Shown here: positions 10,855 through 22,600 of the stretch, piece after piece | Layout: every line of letters starts with the position of its first letter | Position numbering within the stretch: position 1 is the first letter of the stretch | Origin: Mesocentrotus franciscanus | Taxonomy: Eukaryota > Echinodermata > Echinoidea > Camarodonta > Strongylocentrotidae | Assembly (NCBI GenBank): GCA_037976565.1 | Contig: CP137669.1 | Span: 40,512,912-40,576,911, forward strand | Direction: 5' to 3' | Length of the DNA: 64,000 nucleotides | The notes under the pieces: generated by a model | Told to the model about the DNA's origin: nothing | Database searches by the model: none | What the model saw: the letters and a program-made list of their open reading frames with translations, nothing else | Translations under genes and position numbers: made by a program

Positions 10855-12444
10855 TTAAAGCGAAGGTTCATTGATTTTGAACTTGACTGAATTTGGTATC
10901 ATTGCAATCGGAATATTACACTAAGTAAAACTATCACATTTGTGTAACTTGTAAATTCGTGCGAAAATTATAAAAGTTGATTAAACTTGACGAAATATCA
11001 CCCCACTCGAGACCCCGAAAACATCGTAAGTCAGCTGATTTTTGAGTGACGTAGCAAAATGAACAATGAGTACAATGGGCCGCTCAGCTGAAATGATTGG
11101 CGACGGTGCGCGATGCAGTTTGCGTGCAATTCACATGTGTATTGCATTGACTATTGAGTACCGTACCCATTCATACCCAACGTTGTTTACCTAATTCATC
11201 AAAGTCACCCTGGAAATATCGATATGGACGAAAACATACTTGATTTGAGTTTTGAGGAGATAGAAGAAGGAAGTACCTTTGGTTCTTAATCTTAGCTCTA
11301 AGTCTAATCAATTTTATAACTCCCAAATACGTCGATGTGGCTCGGTGTAAAAATGTCAGAGGAAAAAATGTCAGAGGTAAAAATGTCAGTGGTAAAAAAA
11401 TCAGAGGTAAAAATGTCAGAGGAAAAAATGTAAAAGGAAAAAAATGTCGAAGGGAAAATGACATTTTTACCTCTGACATTTTTTCCTCTGACATTTTTAC
11501 CTCTGACATTTTTACCTCTGACATTTTTACCTGGCACCGTCGATGTAGCGTTCACGTTCAGGTATACCGTATATAGCGTAGGCCCGTCTGTGCAGTATTT
11601 ACGCGTACGTACGTACAACCTGCCTGCATCGAGCGCGGCTTGCTTGCCAGCATATCACAGCCAGCCGGCCCGGCACTTGAGCTAGCTGTGAATCGCGAAC
11701 CGGACTAATCTATAAGTCTTCTCTCGACTTCCACTTTCCCCATTTATCTATCAAAAATCTTAACTAATCGGCCTAATCAGATATTTTCGTAATGAATACC
11801 TGGACAATTATATGTAAATTTGTCGCCTATTTTGCTCCAGAAGAGTCGTTAGGTCAGCATGCAAAATGTCCAATAGCACTCCCAGATCCGACACATAGAT
11901 CTACACGCTGAGCTGCCCCCAGAATATGTGTTTATTTTTAGATTTTTATGCTCAAATGTGACGGTAAATAACATAAAAAGCGAATACACATTTGTAGAAA
12001 GTATTATTTTTTATTTTTTTAAATTTTATTTATTTATTAGTCTTGTGTTAGTAGGGTGGCTCCATCAGTAGTAGTTTTCCGTGGAGGCCCTACATTATTT
12101 ATTCAGTGTATCTCATTCAAAGTGCCTAAAATAAGGGAAATATCACCACTGGCGGTAAATATACAAACAACGTTAACCCATATCTAAAAATTGCAATGGG
12201 TATCCAACATTGTCCCGAATGTGTGATTGTAGGTTGTTCATAGTGTGACGTCATTTTATCGCATGTAAATAACGCCATCATTTCACTTTGTGAGTGGGTT
12301 TTGGAAAGGGTATCAAAATTGCATTTAATTTATTCCTCACAATAGTGAGGGCTTAAAAAGTACTTTAGTCATTTTGTTAATGTTCTCAGCAATCTGGAGA
12401 GGTGTGATTTGCCTGTTTCCAAATTCAATGAACCTTCACTTTAA
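10855..12444. mobile_element. 1.59-kb TTAA-flanked TIR element, non-autonomous
   Basis: The left end reads TTAAAGCGAAGGTTCATTGA (10855-10874). The right end is the inverse, TCAATGAACCTTCACTTTAA (12425-12444), with one mismatch in 20. TTAA at both edges may be the target duplication, as in piggyBac-type insertions. No transposase frame is visible. The interior holds a dense satellite hairpin at 11.34-11.54 kb. Confidence 0.7.
11343..11537. repeat. 15-bp minisatellite arranged as an inverted pair (long hairpin)
   Basis: Units of about 15 bp (GTAAAAATGTCAGAG and variants) repeat on the plus strand from 11346 to about 11450. The array then continues as its reverse complement (CTCTGACATTTTTAC) to 11532. 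Flanking CGATG and CGGTG pieces are inverted as well. Open frames on both strands are by-products, since the unit length is a multiple of three and lacks stops. A degraded relative lies at about 51.91-51.96 kb. Confidence 0.85.
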
Positions 12445-14700
12445 ACAAAAACCCGGAATGATAACACGTACGGCATTGGTTCTCTCTTGAAACGCCGAAC
12501 ATACCGCGGTGAATGCAGCTGAAAATACAATGGCGTCTTATTTTGTTTACAAGCGACGGATTCCTTAATTTTTTTATCGCTGCATTTTTCATCAAAATAC
12601 TACCATGCGCGGGGTTAAGAGTGAAGCAATAGATTATACATTTAGCCTGACGGTAGTGAAGTTAGAGAAAACACAGAAGAGAAGCTGACATAACAGGCAC
12701 TGAAATTGTGTGAGATGTCATGGGACATCGTCTGCTTGTGCAAATCATGTTCAACATGTGACGTCACACATCTCAGCAGCGATCGGAGAGCTTTTCAGGT
12801 GCTATGCCGGGGCTGTATTTTAAGCGTGTGGTAATTGATAATAATCATTACTTCGAATGTTTCCAAGCATTGAATTTTGATAACCTTGTCCAATCAAAGT
12901 GATGGTATGATAACAAATTTGAAAACTTTATGTCAATGCTGAACTTTTATCAGATACTTGGCTTGCACGTACAGAAGTCAAGCAAGTACATCAATAATTT
13001 ATGTAGGAGGTTATTGATTCATTTGAATATTGTGATGATGAACAAGAAAAGAAAACAATTCAAATAAAGAGTAGAAAAAGTGTCAATTTTGGTGATCTTA
13101 CAGTTTAAATCAGAAGAGATTTAAACAAATTAATAAATCCCAGAAATGAAGTTGGAAAATATTGACTATACCAACTAACGCGTGTCACGTTTGTGTTCTT
13201 AAGGAGCAGTTGTCATGGTGTATTGAAATGGGAAGTCATATATATTATCATATATGAATCAAAAGAATGTAATTTGTGTTCCATAACATGTGCTTGCTTG
13301 TCATAGTATGAATATTTTCTTTTGGTTACACCTGTATAACTTAAAGGATTGATAGCTCAAATGGAAGATCTGGGGAATATTTTGGAAATCTGGTAATTTA
13401 GCAGCCCTTCTATACTCGTTGAATACAAAAATGATAGTAGTAAATTTTTATAACTTCAAAGAAAAATAGCGTACATATATTTATTACTTCGGTATCATTT
13501 TTAAGTGTAATAAGAAACATGAATTACTTGATGAATTATATCATGCAATTGCTGTTACTATAAAATAGAACTGTTATGTTCTGAGTCAAGCTACTATCTC
13601 CATAGTATTTGTGTGCAGCAGCTAAATAATTTGACACCAGTGGTACCGTATATTGGTTAACCTGTTACCGACAAGGTCAACAGTATCATTGAATCTGGAT
13701 TCATGTTATGTGATTTTGTCTTCAGTCGGTTTAGAAGTTTTTCATCCTACGTACAGACAATTCCTTTGAGTGAATCTTCTCTAGGTGCTAATCAGGCATG
13801 ACTCTTCTCTACCATCTTCCAGTGATAGTACTTCAATCATATTTGCTCTCTTCACTGCATGCTGATCAAGAAATACCAAATTTAGTTTGCAAAGGAGAAT
13901 TACAGGACCCGTAAATATTGATTTTGAAGTGTGGAATATGACAGTGCATGTATGCAGATCTTTCTCTCCTCGGCTATCATAATTTACCCTACAATTATGA
14001 CAGCATCGCTATTGATCTACATGTCGATGGAAATAATGATGATTATGAGTACTACATGTTCTTCCATTATTATTTGGCTTACTTTATTTTCTCGATGTGT
14101 TGATGAGTCTAAAGTAATTGTGAAGATTCCCAAATATATAATAGTGGCTAATAATAGGGAAGTTGCTTCAAATATAAACATATATCTATATAAGCCTTTA
14201 AATGATACTCCTTCAACCTTTTCATACTATGGCAGTAAAATTACTAAAAATATTGAATGATTTAATATGTTTGATTTTTAAATAGATTTTCATGTGTAAT
14301 TGACAATGAAAAGGGAATTAAAATGACCAAAAAATGGTCATTTGTGACGTGTTGAAGACATTTTAGTGGCATATTAGATTGATTTGTTTTGGTAAGTAAA
14401 TTGCCAGTAGTAGAGAACTTTCAACAACGTAATAATGAATCAAAGCTTTCAAAATAAAATATAAAAAAACAATTGTTATGAATTCAAAAGACATATTTAA
14501 AGAGATCATGAAAACTTTGTATGAAGGGAAAAAGCATTGAAGGAATTGACCTATGGCTCTAAATACATACACATCATTAAATTTGTAATGTATGCCAAGT
14601 TATATAAAGTAATTTTGTGTCTGTATCAGGCGACTTGTGCTCTCAAAAGCTCTTGGAATTTCATATTTTATCTCTATTGTTATCAGCAGATTGGCTCCAC
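12445..14700. other. AT-rich intergenic DNA, no gene seen
   Basis: Apart from the repeat unit at 12899-12975, nothing recognisable was found. An open frame at 13931-14260 (plus) is hydrophobic and Met/Ile-rich, but it lacks a convincing splice donor in the phase needed to serve as the signal-peptide exon of the downstream channel gene. Confidence 0.5.
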
Positions 14701-14724
14701 ATGACTACGTGAAGTCCTCGCAAT

Positions 14725-15085
14725 GCCGTCGTGTAGCCATCGTATTATAGTACGATGACATCGAGATGGGATCACGATGTCGGCCGAATTTTAGTAGCTC
14801 AAGCGTTTCCCAGTGTCATGGTAACGTGGACATATAAAGGCCAACCTCAAAGCATCTTCCTCAGTCAGTCCTAAAATGTACTGTGTGTTCTGCTCCCAAT
14901 AATCTCCGATCAGCAATTGAATTTCCCACGGTCGGCCGAAGGTTTTATACGCATCGTACTCTCAATACGACGTCGTGTAGCCATCGTGTGGCCTTCGTGT
15001 AAATTACTTAATAAAAATTCACATCTTCGCATTGCCTTCGTGTGAGGTTCGGGTGCCATCGTGTGACCTGCTGTTGGCATCGTAC
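14725..15085. repeat. Degenerate short repeat of CCATCGTGTGGCC/TTCGTGT type
   Basis: Variants of GTAGCCATCGTGTGGCCTTC recur at irregular spacing (about 14730, 14975, 15030, 15050 and 15080), mixed with TACGATG pieces in both orientations. It looks like an old minisatellite or the internal repeats of a mobile element. No gene is seen. Confidence 0.55.
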
Positions 15086-15654
15086 TTGCTTCGGCTGTTG
15101 ATTGGCTGTTGACCAGGTTCGGGGCCATCTTCACGCAAAATTCAAAATTCCATATTCAATTTCGGGACATGCAGTGAAACGCCTGCATAAGTTTGAACAT
15201 TAATTTGGATACTTTATTTGCTTATTGAATTTTTATCCCTAATATTCTCTAAATCTCAAGGATTTATTTGTTCTGTAAGTTCGTGTGATTTGAATAGTAC
15301 GACAATCCTTGAAACTAAAAAGTTGCTGAATTAAATCGACACGTATCACTTTGTTGCAGAGAAAAAAATATAGTAGCCCCATACCTTTAGTTTGACGTTG
15401 TGTTCACGTAGTGTGAAGCTGTGATCCGCCATGCAATGCACATGTTCGAATAGCGTCCCAACGATGTAAACAAATGCGAGTTAAAATTAAATTGTAAGGT
15501 TGGATTAGAGTTAAGAGTAAATGAATTGGTAGGGAGTAAGATAATGTTAGACTGAAAAGTGTCATTTTGGGGTGATTTCCATCACGCTCCGTCGCGTCGT
15601 AAACATGTACTGAGCATGTGCAGTAGAAGCAGACTACATCTCCATGGTAGTTAA

Positions 15655-15815
15655 ACCTTGGCTCAACTTTAAACCTGGGTTTAAGTTTAAAATAGACTTA
15701 AACACGGGTTTAACTAAACCTGGCTTTCAGAAACTGAAATGGTACATAAACCTGAAATCTGGTTTAGTTATACCCGGGTTTAACTTTAAATCTGGGTTTA
15801 ACTGAACAAGACTTC
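15655..15815. repeat. AAACCTGGGTTTAA repeat cluster
   Basis: At least six variants of AAACCTGGGTTTAA, a near-palindrome, lie within 160 bp (for example at 15672, 15705 and 15774). The cluster can fold into several alternative hairpins. It is probably a MITE-like element. The sequence from 15816 to 16671 adds only CT and TA microsatellites at 16180-16300 and purine-rich DNA before the first channel exon. Confidence 0.6.
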
Positions 15816-16671
15816 AGAATACTGGCCTCTGGAATTTTTATTTCAACTGTTTTAATTATATATTCTCATGAAACTGTTTAATATTATATATATGCGTGGG
15901 GGTGAGTGGTGTGGGTGCATACAAACACGGTAACAGAAAAAGCATCTCAACCTTAAATGAAACAAAGCTAAGATTTTGAACCAACCCCTCTCGAAGCATT
16001 CCACGAAGCACAGTGATGGTTTGCCTTAATATTTAAATTCATTTCATGTATATATATTTTCCAAATTGTCTAAATAAATAATTATATATTTCCATCTGTA
16101 CTAATGCTTACATGCTGATATCCACATTTAATTGCTAAAACAATAATAGGCATTGTCGACGAAAACTTATCTCATTCTCTCTCCATCTCTCTCTCTTACT
16201 GTCTCTCTTTTTGTATGTATATATATATATATATATATACATACATGTATATATATATATTATATACACACAAACACACATTATATATATGTAAGTATAT
16301 GTTCATTTAACTGAATTAAAAATAGTCGTTTTGCGTTGGTTGCTAAAACTGGGAGACAAACAGGGATCAGTAAATAATACAAGCGTTAGAAAATGAGACA
16401 TTTTCATGTACAAATTGTCTGCTTTAAGCAGTTGCCAAGTAATAATTAATTCTATCAAACATCCGCGTGGCTCAATTGCATATAAGCGCAAAATAAAGAA
16501 AGCATGAAAGGGAAGTCTGTGCGAAAATGGAGGAAGAATAGAGGAGAGAGAGGAGAGGAGAGAGGAATATACCGTCTCTCTTTATATATACATATCACTT
16601 TCTTCTCTATTTTGACCTGTCTATTTGTCACTCTCTTCTTTTTTTGTCTCTCTCTCTCTCTTCTTTTTCAG

Positions 16672-19600
16672 GTATCGCACATGATAATGGAATACGGATG
16701 ATGAAAATTAAGCTCCATCATGATCTGATATCAAACTACGGCCCAACAACGATTCGACCCGTTATGACCAATTCTTCCTCTGTCCAAGTCAAAATGCGCA
16801 TGCTTGTCGATCACATTGCCGATTTTGTGAGTCATTATAATCTTTGTTTGAGGGCATGTTTGAAATTGGTAATTGTAATCAATGTTGCGTTATATTTCTT
16901 TCGAATGTAAAACATATATTTTATTTTCACTTTATATACGGTGCATTATTTTTTTAGAAAACGGTTGGCAACCTGAATAGACGAACCTTCATAAATGAAA
17001 AATGATATAATGGCAATGGTAATGTTGTAGTGTGGACACTGACGTAGGAATCGGGGGCTTGGGGCTTTAGCCCCCGGTCCAAAATGTGGGGGCGCGAATA
17101 TCCTTTGCCCCCACTTGTTATGGCTGAAAACCCTTTATGTTGTGCATTGTTATAATAAGTGTCCTTTTCCCTTTGGATATGTGCTCCCCCGGCTTTTATT
17201 TTCAGTATAAAATGTACTCCTAATTTAAAGCGAGTAAGAGCATCTTTGTCTTCAATGTCACCCAAAGATCGCTTGCTACGCTCGCTCGCATTTTAAGTTA
17301 ATATAATTTTGTTTCTTATTAAAGATTTTTTTCAGTCTTTCATGATTAGGATAGTATTTTTCCTCTTTAAAAGATGCAATTTTTACACTGCGATCTTCAC
17401 AAATCTTAAAATTTTGTGCTTGCTCGCTTATATTTAAATATTCAGACGATCACACCGAACTGCAAAGTATGATTCTTAAGTAGTATCTTGGACCATGTAA
17501 AGAGAGAAACAAACAATGAAATCATCCTGATAATCTAATCACAATATAGGGGTTTAAGGGCCTACCAATGTCTAAAAAGGTATATTTTCGCTTAAAGGTT
17601 TCCCTTTGTAGGGGTCCCTTTTTTCCAGAAAGTGCCCTTTTGTTGGTGCCCCCCCCTCCACTTTGAAAGACGCTCCGCCGCCCTCATATGGAAAAGTTGT
17701 ATCATCCGCTCAATCTGACTTGAGTGCATAGAATAAATAAGCATTTTTGCATGAAAAAGTGAAGTTTTCTAAAAGTGCGTTTCTTTCCAGCATTGATGGG
17801 GTCCCTGGGAGTCACTTGGGTAACCTTTCAAAAAAGTATAATATTTTAATATGGCACTTTCTCTCATTCTCTCAAAACATAATAATCCAGCACAATGTCG
17901 TCTCTTCTTGCGATGGAGAAGAGCAACATAGCAAGTTTCAATTGCACTTCGGCCGCTCTCGCAAGCCCTCACTCGTTCCATTGTGGTCAGGGGCTTTGGG
18001 GTAAGCGACTAATGAATGTACAAATCGCTAGCTTTCTTCTGGTATTCAACTTGTTTTGATTGGGTGCATATTGTTGTCGAAATTTACCCATTCACATAAT
18101 GGAACTACCTGCCCGGTGAAGCCAGTGGCCCGTGACCCCTGCACTCAACACTATGTGGAGTTAGTTTGTGGTCAACTTCTTTTATGAGACAAATCCAAGC
18201 AAACGTTTCCATATGGGTCCACTGGTAGAGATGATTGTAAAATCTCGAGAAATAAAACAAAATCCCTCATGGCTATAATACTCCTATATGTCCACAATTT
18301 CCATTTGGTATTTTTGAATTCATGACGAATTGCTTGTAAATTGCTCAGAAAACAAATGTCATAAAATGCACTAAAATAAGGCTGATACTGGACCAGAGAG
18401 CATATAGAATCCCAGAGCTTCCAAGGCCCTTGAGCAGGCCCTGGACCCCGGCCGCGATGGACTTCGCGCTCTTGATGTCGCTTTGCGCACATTCAGATTT
18501 TCATGATGAGTGCTTCAGCCCCCCTCACCACCACTTCAAAAAAGCTCGCTACGCCGAGTGTGGATGCTTTAGGTTATCAGGGTTACGACGCTAACATCAA
18601 AGAGTACATCAAAGAGCCGGTCTTTGCCCGAATGTCGCTGGTGAACCCTTTTATTTGTTCAGATCAGATTTAGGGAAGGCATGAAGGCCCTGCAGATCAG
18701 AAAAATGACAATCATAAATACGACTACACAGACTCAAGTAACATGTATAAGCAGCCATTTTACAGGAACACATTAATCACTGGCAACAAATAGGCGAGTT
18801 TAACAGACAGAAAATAGCTGGACTTAGATCGATTTTACAGTATTACCGAAACCTTTTCACCCATTGACTTTTTAAATCTCCACAATATCTACTCAGTCAT
18901 TTGTAAACAGCAACAAGTTAGCCATGTAGAACAGGGCATGTTTGACTAACTTTTAGCTCGGCATATTCTGAGCTCATATCCTTAAAAAATAGGACTCTTT
19001 GCTTTGGTATAAACGGATGTGGATTTTCGCATCTGTTAATTAGTAAAATTTTGCTCCATGGTGACTTGATTTTTTTTGCAGAAAATGAAACTTGCGATTT
19101 TTCCGATGACATACTTATAAGAAAACTTGGGGAAGATACTGTTGATTAATATTGTAGGAAACCCTCATACAATATGCTTCTATACAAATACGTTTAATAC
19201 ATAAAATAGCTTTTTTGTGTTAAACTTTTGATTGTGGTAACAACAGCTTTTCAGCCTTGTCGGAGCAGTTACTCAGTATTTGCAGATAGACTCTTGCTTG
19301 GATTTTTTTTTTCATTCAATGTTGTTCTTTAACTTTTAGCGGCACCGAGGAACAGTTTAAAGAAATAAATGTTACGAACTGTAATTTTCTTCATGAAAAT
19401 ATTTGCGGTTTGTAAACTAGTACATATTATGTTTATTGTATGCTAATGTGACTTTGTGTGTTTCTGTGTGTGAGTGTAAGAGTGTGTTTTTGTGACTGTG
19501 TGTGCGCGTACGTTGTGTGTGGGTGTGTGTGTGTCGTTAACTTTACATGTGATTAGAATGATGAGAGTAGGTATAATAGTAAGAATGGCAGCAAGAGACA

Positions 19601-22600
19601 GATACAAATGTAGTTTATCATATAAAGAACATATATCATATATCAAATATATATATATATATAACAGTCGAAGCCGGCTGAGAGGTAATCATGCACATTC
19701 ATATGGATTTTACCTTATAATTATCAGTAAATATGGGTATTTATTGTCCAGGGGGTAATTGTCCAAGAACTGAAAAATACACCAATAAGTCATACAAATC
19801 GAAACAACCTTTACTTTCACTACAATTTATCCTTAAAAAATGTATTCTATAAACTATTCTATATAGTGTAATATCCTTATAAAAGACCGAATATGAAATG
19901 TACCACTGTTGTAAATTGCAGCTGTTAGCATAAAGATATATCACATTTTATAATTAGTAATTCCAACAAAAACACAGCTCTATCATTACTAGGCAAAGTT
20001 GAAATCAAATACTTTCTTGTCCAGAAATCATCCTTATTTTTCTTTTTCCCAATGAAATATAGATATTTTATACAAATGTATTCAAAACCTTCGATTTGTG
20101 CTTAAATATCATATATCAATAATTTTAACTCCAAAAATCAAGGAAAACTCAGGGGAAACACAACATTAGGATGAGGCTCAAAACACGGCTCTACACACAC
20201 AACATCAACAAACCGTGACGCGATGCACTGTATGCATGCTACACTGCTAGGTCAGGCAGATACCAGCGTGCGTGTCAACCGTACCTATCAAAACTACTCT
20301 CATCATTCTAAAGAAACCTTCTGAATTAATACACAAAATTTATTATACATTTTATAAAAATCTTGTCTAGTCGGAACAAACTTTAAAGATAAAGTTGAGT
20401 TCTGGTCATGCGATTACATTGTGAAAGAAACGGTGTGGAATCGATCAGAAAGGGTTGATCATCTAGCATTTAAGTATTGGTGTGTACTGCAAGGTTCTGG
20501 AATCATCAAAATGATTAGAAATTTGGCCCAGTCTTGATAAAGTTACAAGCACTGTACACAGAAAGATGTTTATGGGACTACACAAACATGTGGCATAAAA
20601 ATCCGTCCCGATTTGTATGCTGTTACATGCCATATTTAGAATATTAAGGCATTTGAAGAGCCATGCTTTGCAGGGAACATTTTTTATCTAATGTTCTTCC
20701 ACACTTGCATAATAACAATGATAACTCTCACAAATTATTTTTCACCTCCTCCCAGAACTCAACCTTCTCTTTAAATTTCAAATATCAATTCTTCCTCGAA
20801 ATAACCATCAAAATAAACTATCAAATCAACTCTATTTTTTGTGCAAACTTTTCAGCGGCACCTTTATGCAAATTTACACAATCCAAATTCTAACAGCAAT
20901 AATGATAACATTGACAATAGAGTTGCAACATAATACAATTGCTTGTTACATAATCATTGCTAATGTACATTTTTCGTATAGTATGAATGCCATGATTAAT
21001 ACATTTTCCATTTTATTTGATCAATCGTAATCTCTTACTAGGATGAACCCAAGCAACAAGTTACACTCTTATGTGCAATAAAAATGGTAAGCAAACGAAA
21101 CTTAGATTCATTTTGTACTCACATATATCATATTTATCATGTGATGAAGAGCCATGGAGGCCCATCTCGTGGTAATACATGGGAGATGGGAAAGGGCAAA
21201 AGAGGGTAAGGAGAATTTGAAAAAGAAATATAATGTGTTTTTAATTGAAAAAGAAACCGAAGTGGTCCTTCATGCGCCTAAGATAAAATATAGCACTTGC
21301 TGGTTATAAAATATCATAGAAAGTGTATTACATTTCCTACCCGACTTTCCCACAACGTATTAAAAAATAATAATACAAACAATAATAATAATAATTAAAA
21401 ATAAATTAAAAACGGAAATTAAAACAATCAAAAATAATAACTTCCAGATCAATGAATGTATTATACATCTAGATAGTTTCAAGCCCCTCTTAAGTGTTGG
21501 GAGCCCCACAAATTTGATGGCAAATTTCACGTAAATTGTATCGTAATGTGAAAAAGGATTTCATTTAAGACACATTTCTGCAAGGATTTTCAAAACAAAT
21601 ATGTCTGAAGTCGAATATTGATGAAAGAATACCAAATTTAGGTTTTCTTCGTACGACAGAAACCCCAAATTATGTATTTTTTTAAACAATATTTTTCTTC
21701 GAACACATTTGGGGGGATCTTTGTAGAAGTGCTTAAATGATATCTTCTTTCACATTATGATACAGATTAGGTGAAATTTTGCCATCAAACTTTTGGAGAA
21801 TTTGGGGCTCCCAACACTTTAGAGGTGTTTAAACATATTAGGATTCATTGGATATTAGTCAGCCTCATAAAGTCATCCTGACTGTATTACAATATGGTAT
21901 TTTTCATTTTTCAGGTATGGAGGGACGAGTATTTATCATGGAATAAGAGTGACTACCCAGGGATCATGTTTCTCGAGGTCGATGTTGATTTAATATGGAG
22001 TCCGACTATCACAGTGTTGACGAGGTAGGCATTCTTGATATCGTAATATATATATCTCTTCGGTAGGACTGCGGAATTAATTTTATATTGAATTCTAAAT
22101 TATGCTTATGTTGCATTTGAAATCGACTTTTCTTTCTTCGTGATGCAGTCGTGCCTTGAAGCGTTTACATTCGACAAACATTGGCAAACGGCTCTCTTTT
22201 AATCTGTATGTGCATATTCACTTACCAAGGTATTTGATTTTGAATTATCTATTTCCGTTTCAATATTAATATATTTAAACATGTTCAAGGTACATATAAA
22301 TTAAATAATTACATTAAACAAAATACTAAGCTTGTATAAAAGACAAAATACTAATATATTGAAGAACTGAAAATTATAACGGAACATTGTTGTATACAAG
22401 AAAACGGAGGGGTATGTTAAAAAGCAATACGTATATGGAATAAGCCCGTAAAACTTAGTTACATAAAATTAATAGAGTTTTGGTCAAAATATTTATATCA
22501 GTATAAAAACAGATTTAAGGGAAAGTTACAAACATATTTACGGTATGCCAGGTAAATTTATGATAAGAGAGACAGGGGAGAGAAATAATATGTAGTAAAT

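Noticed and set aside
11171..11618. Overlapping open frames on both strands
   Set aside because: They are produced by a 15-bp repeat without stops and its inverse.
13931..14260. Signal-peptide exon of the channel gene
   Set aside because: It is hydrophobic but too long and Met-rich, and no donor gives the phase 1 needed for the 16672 exon.
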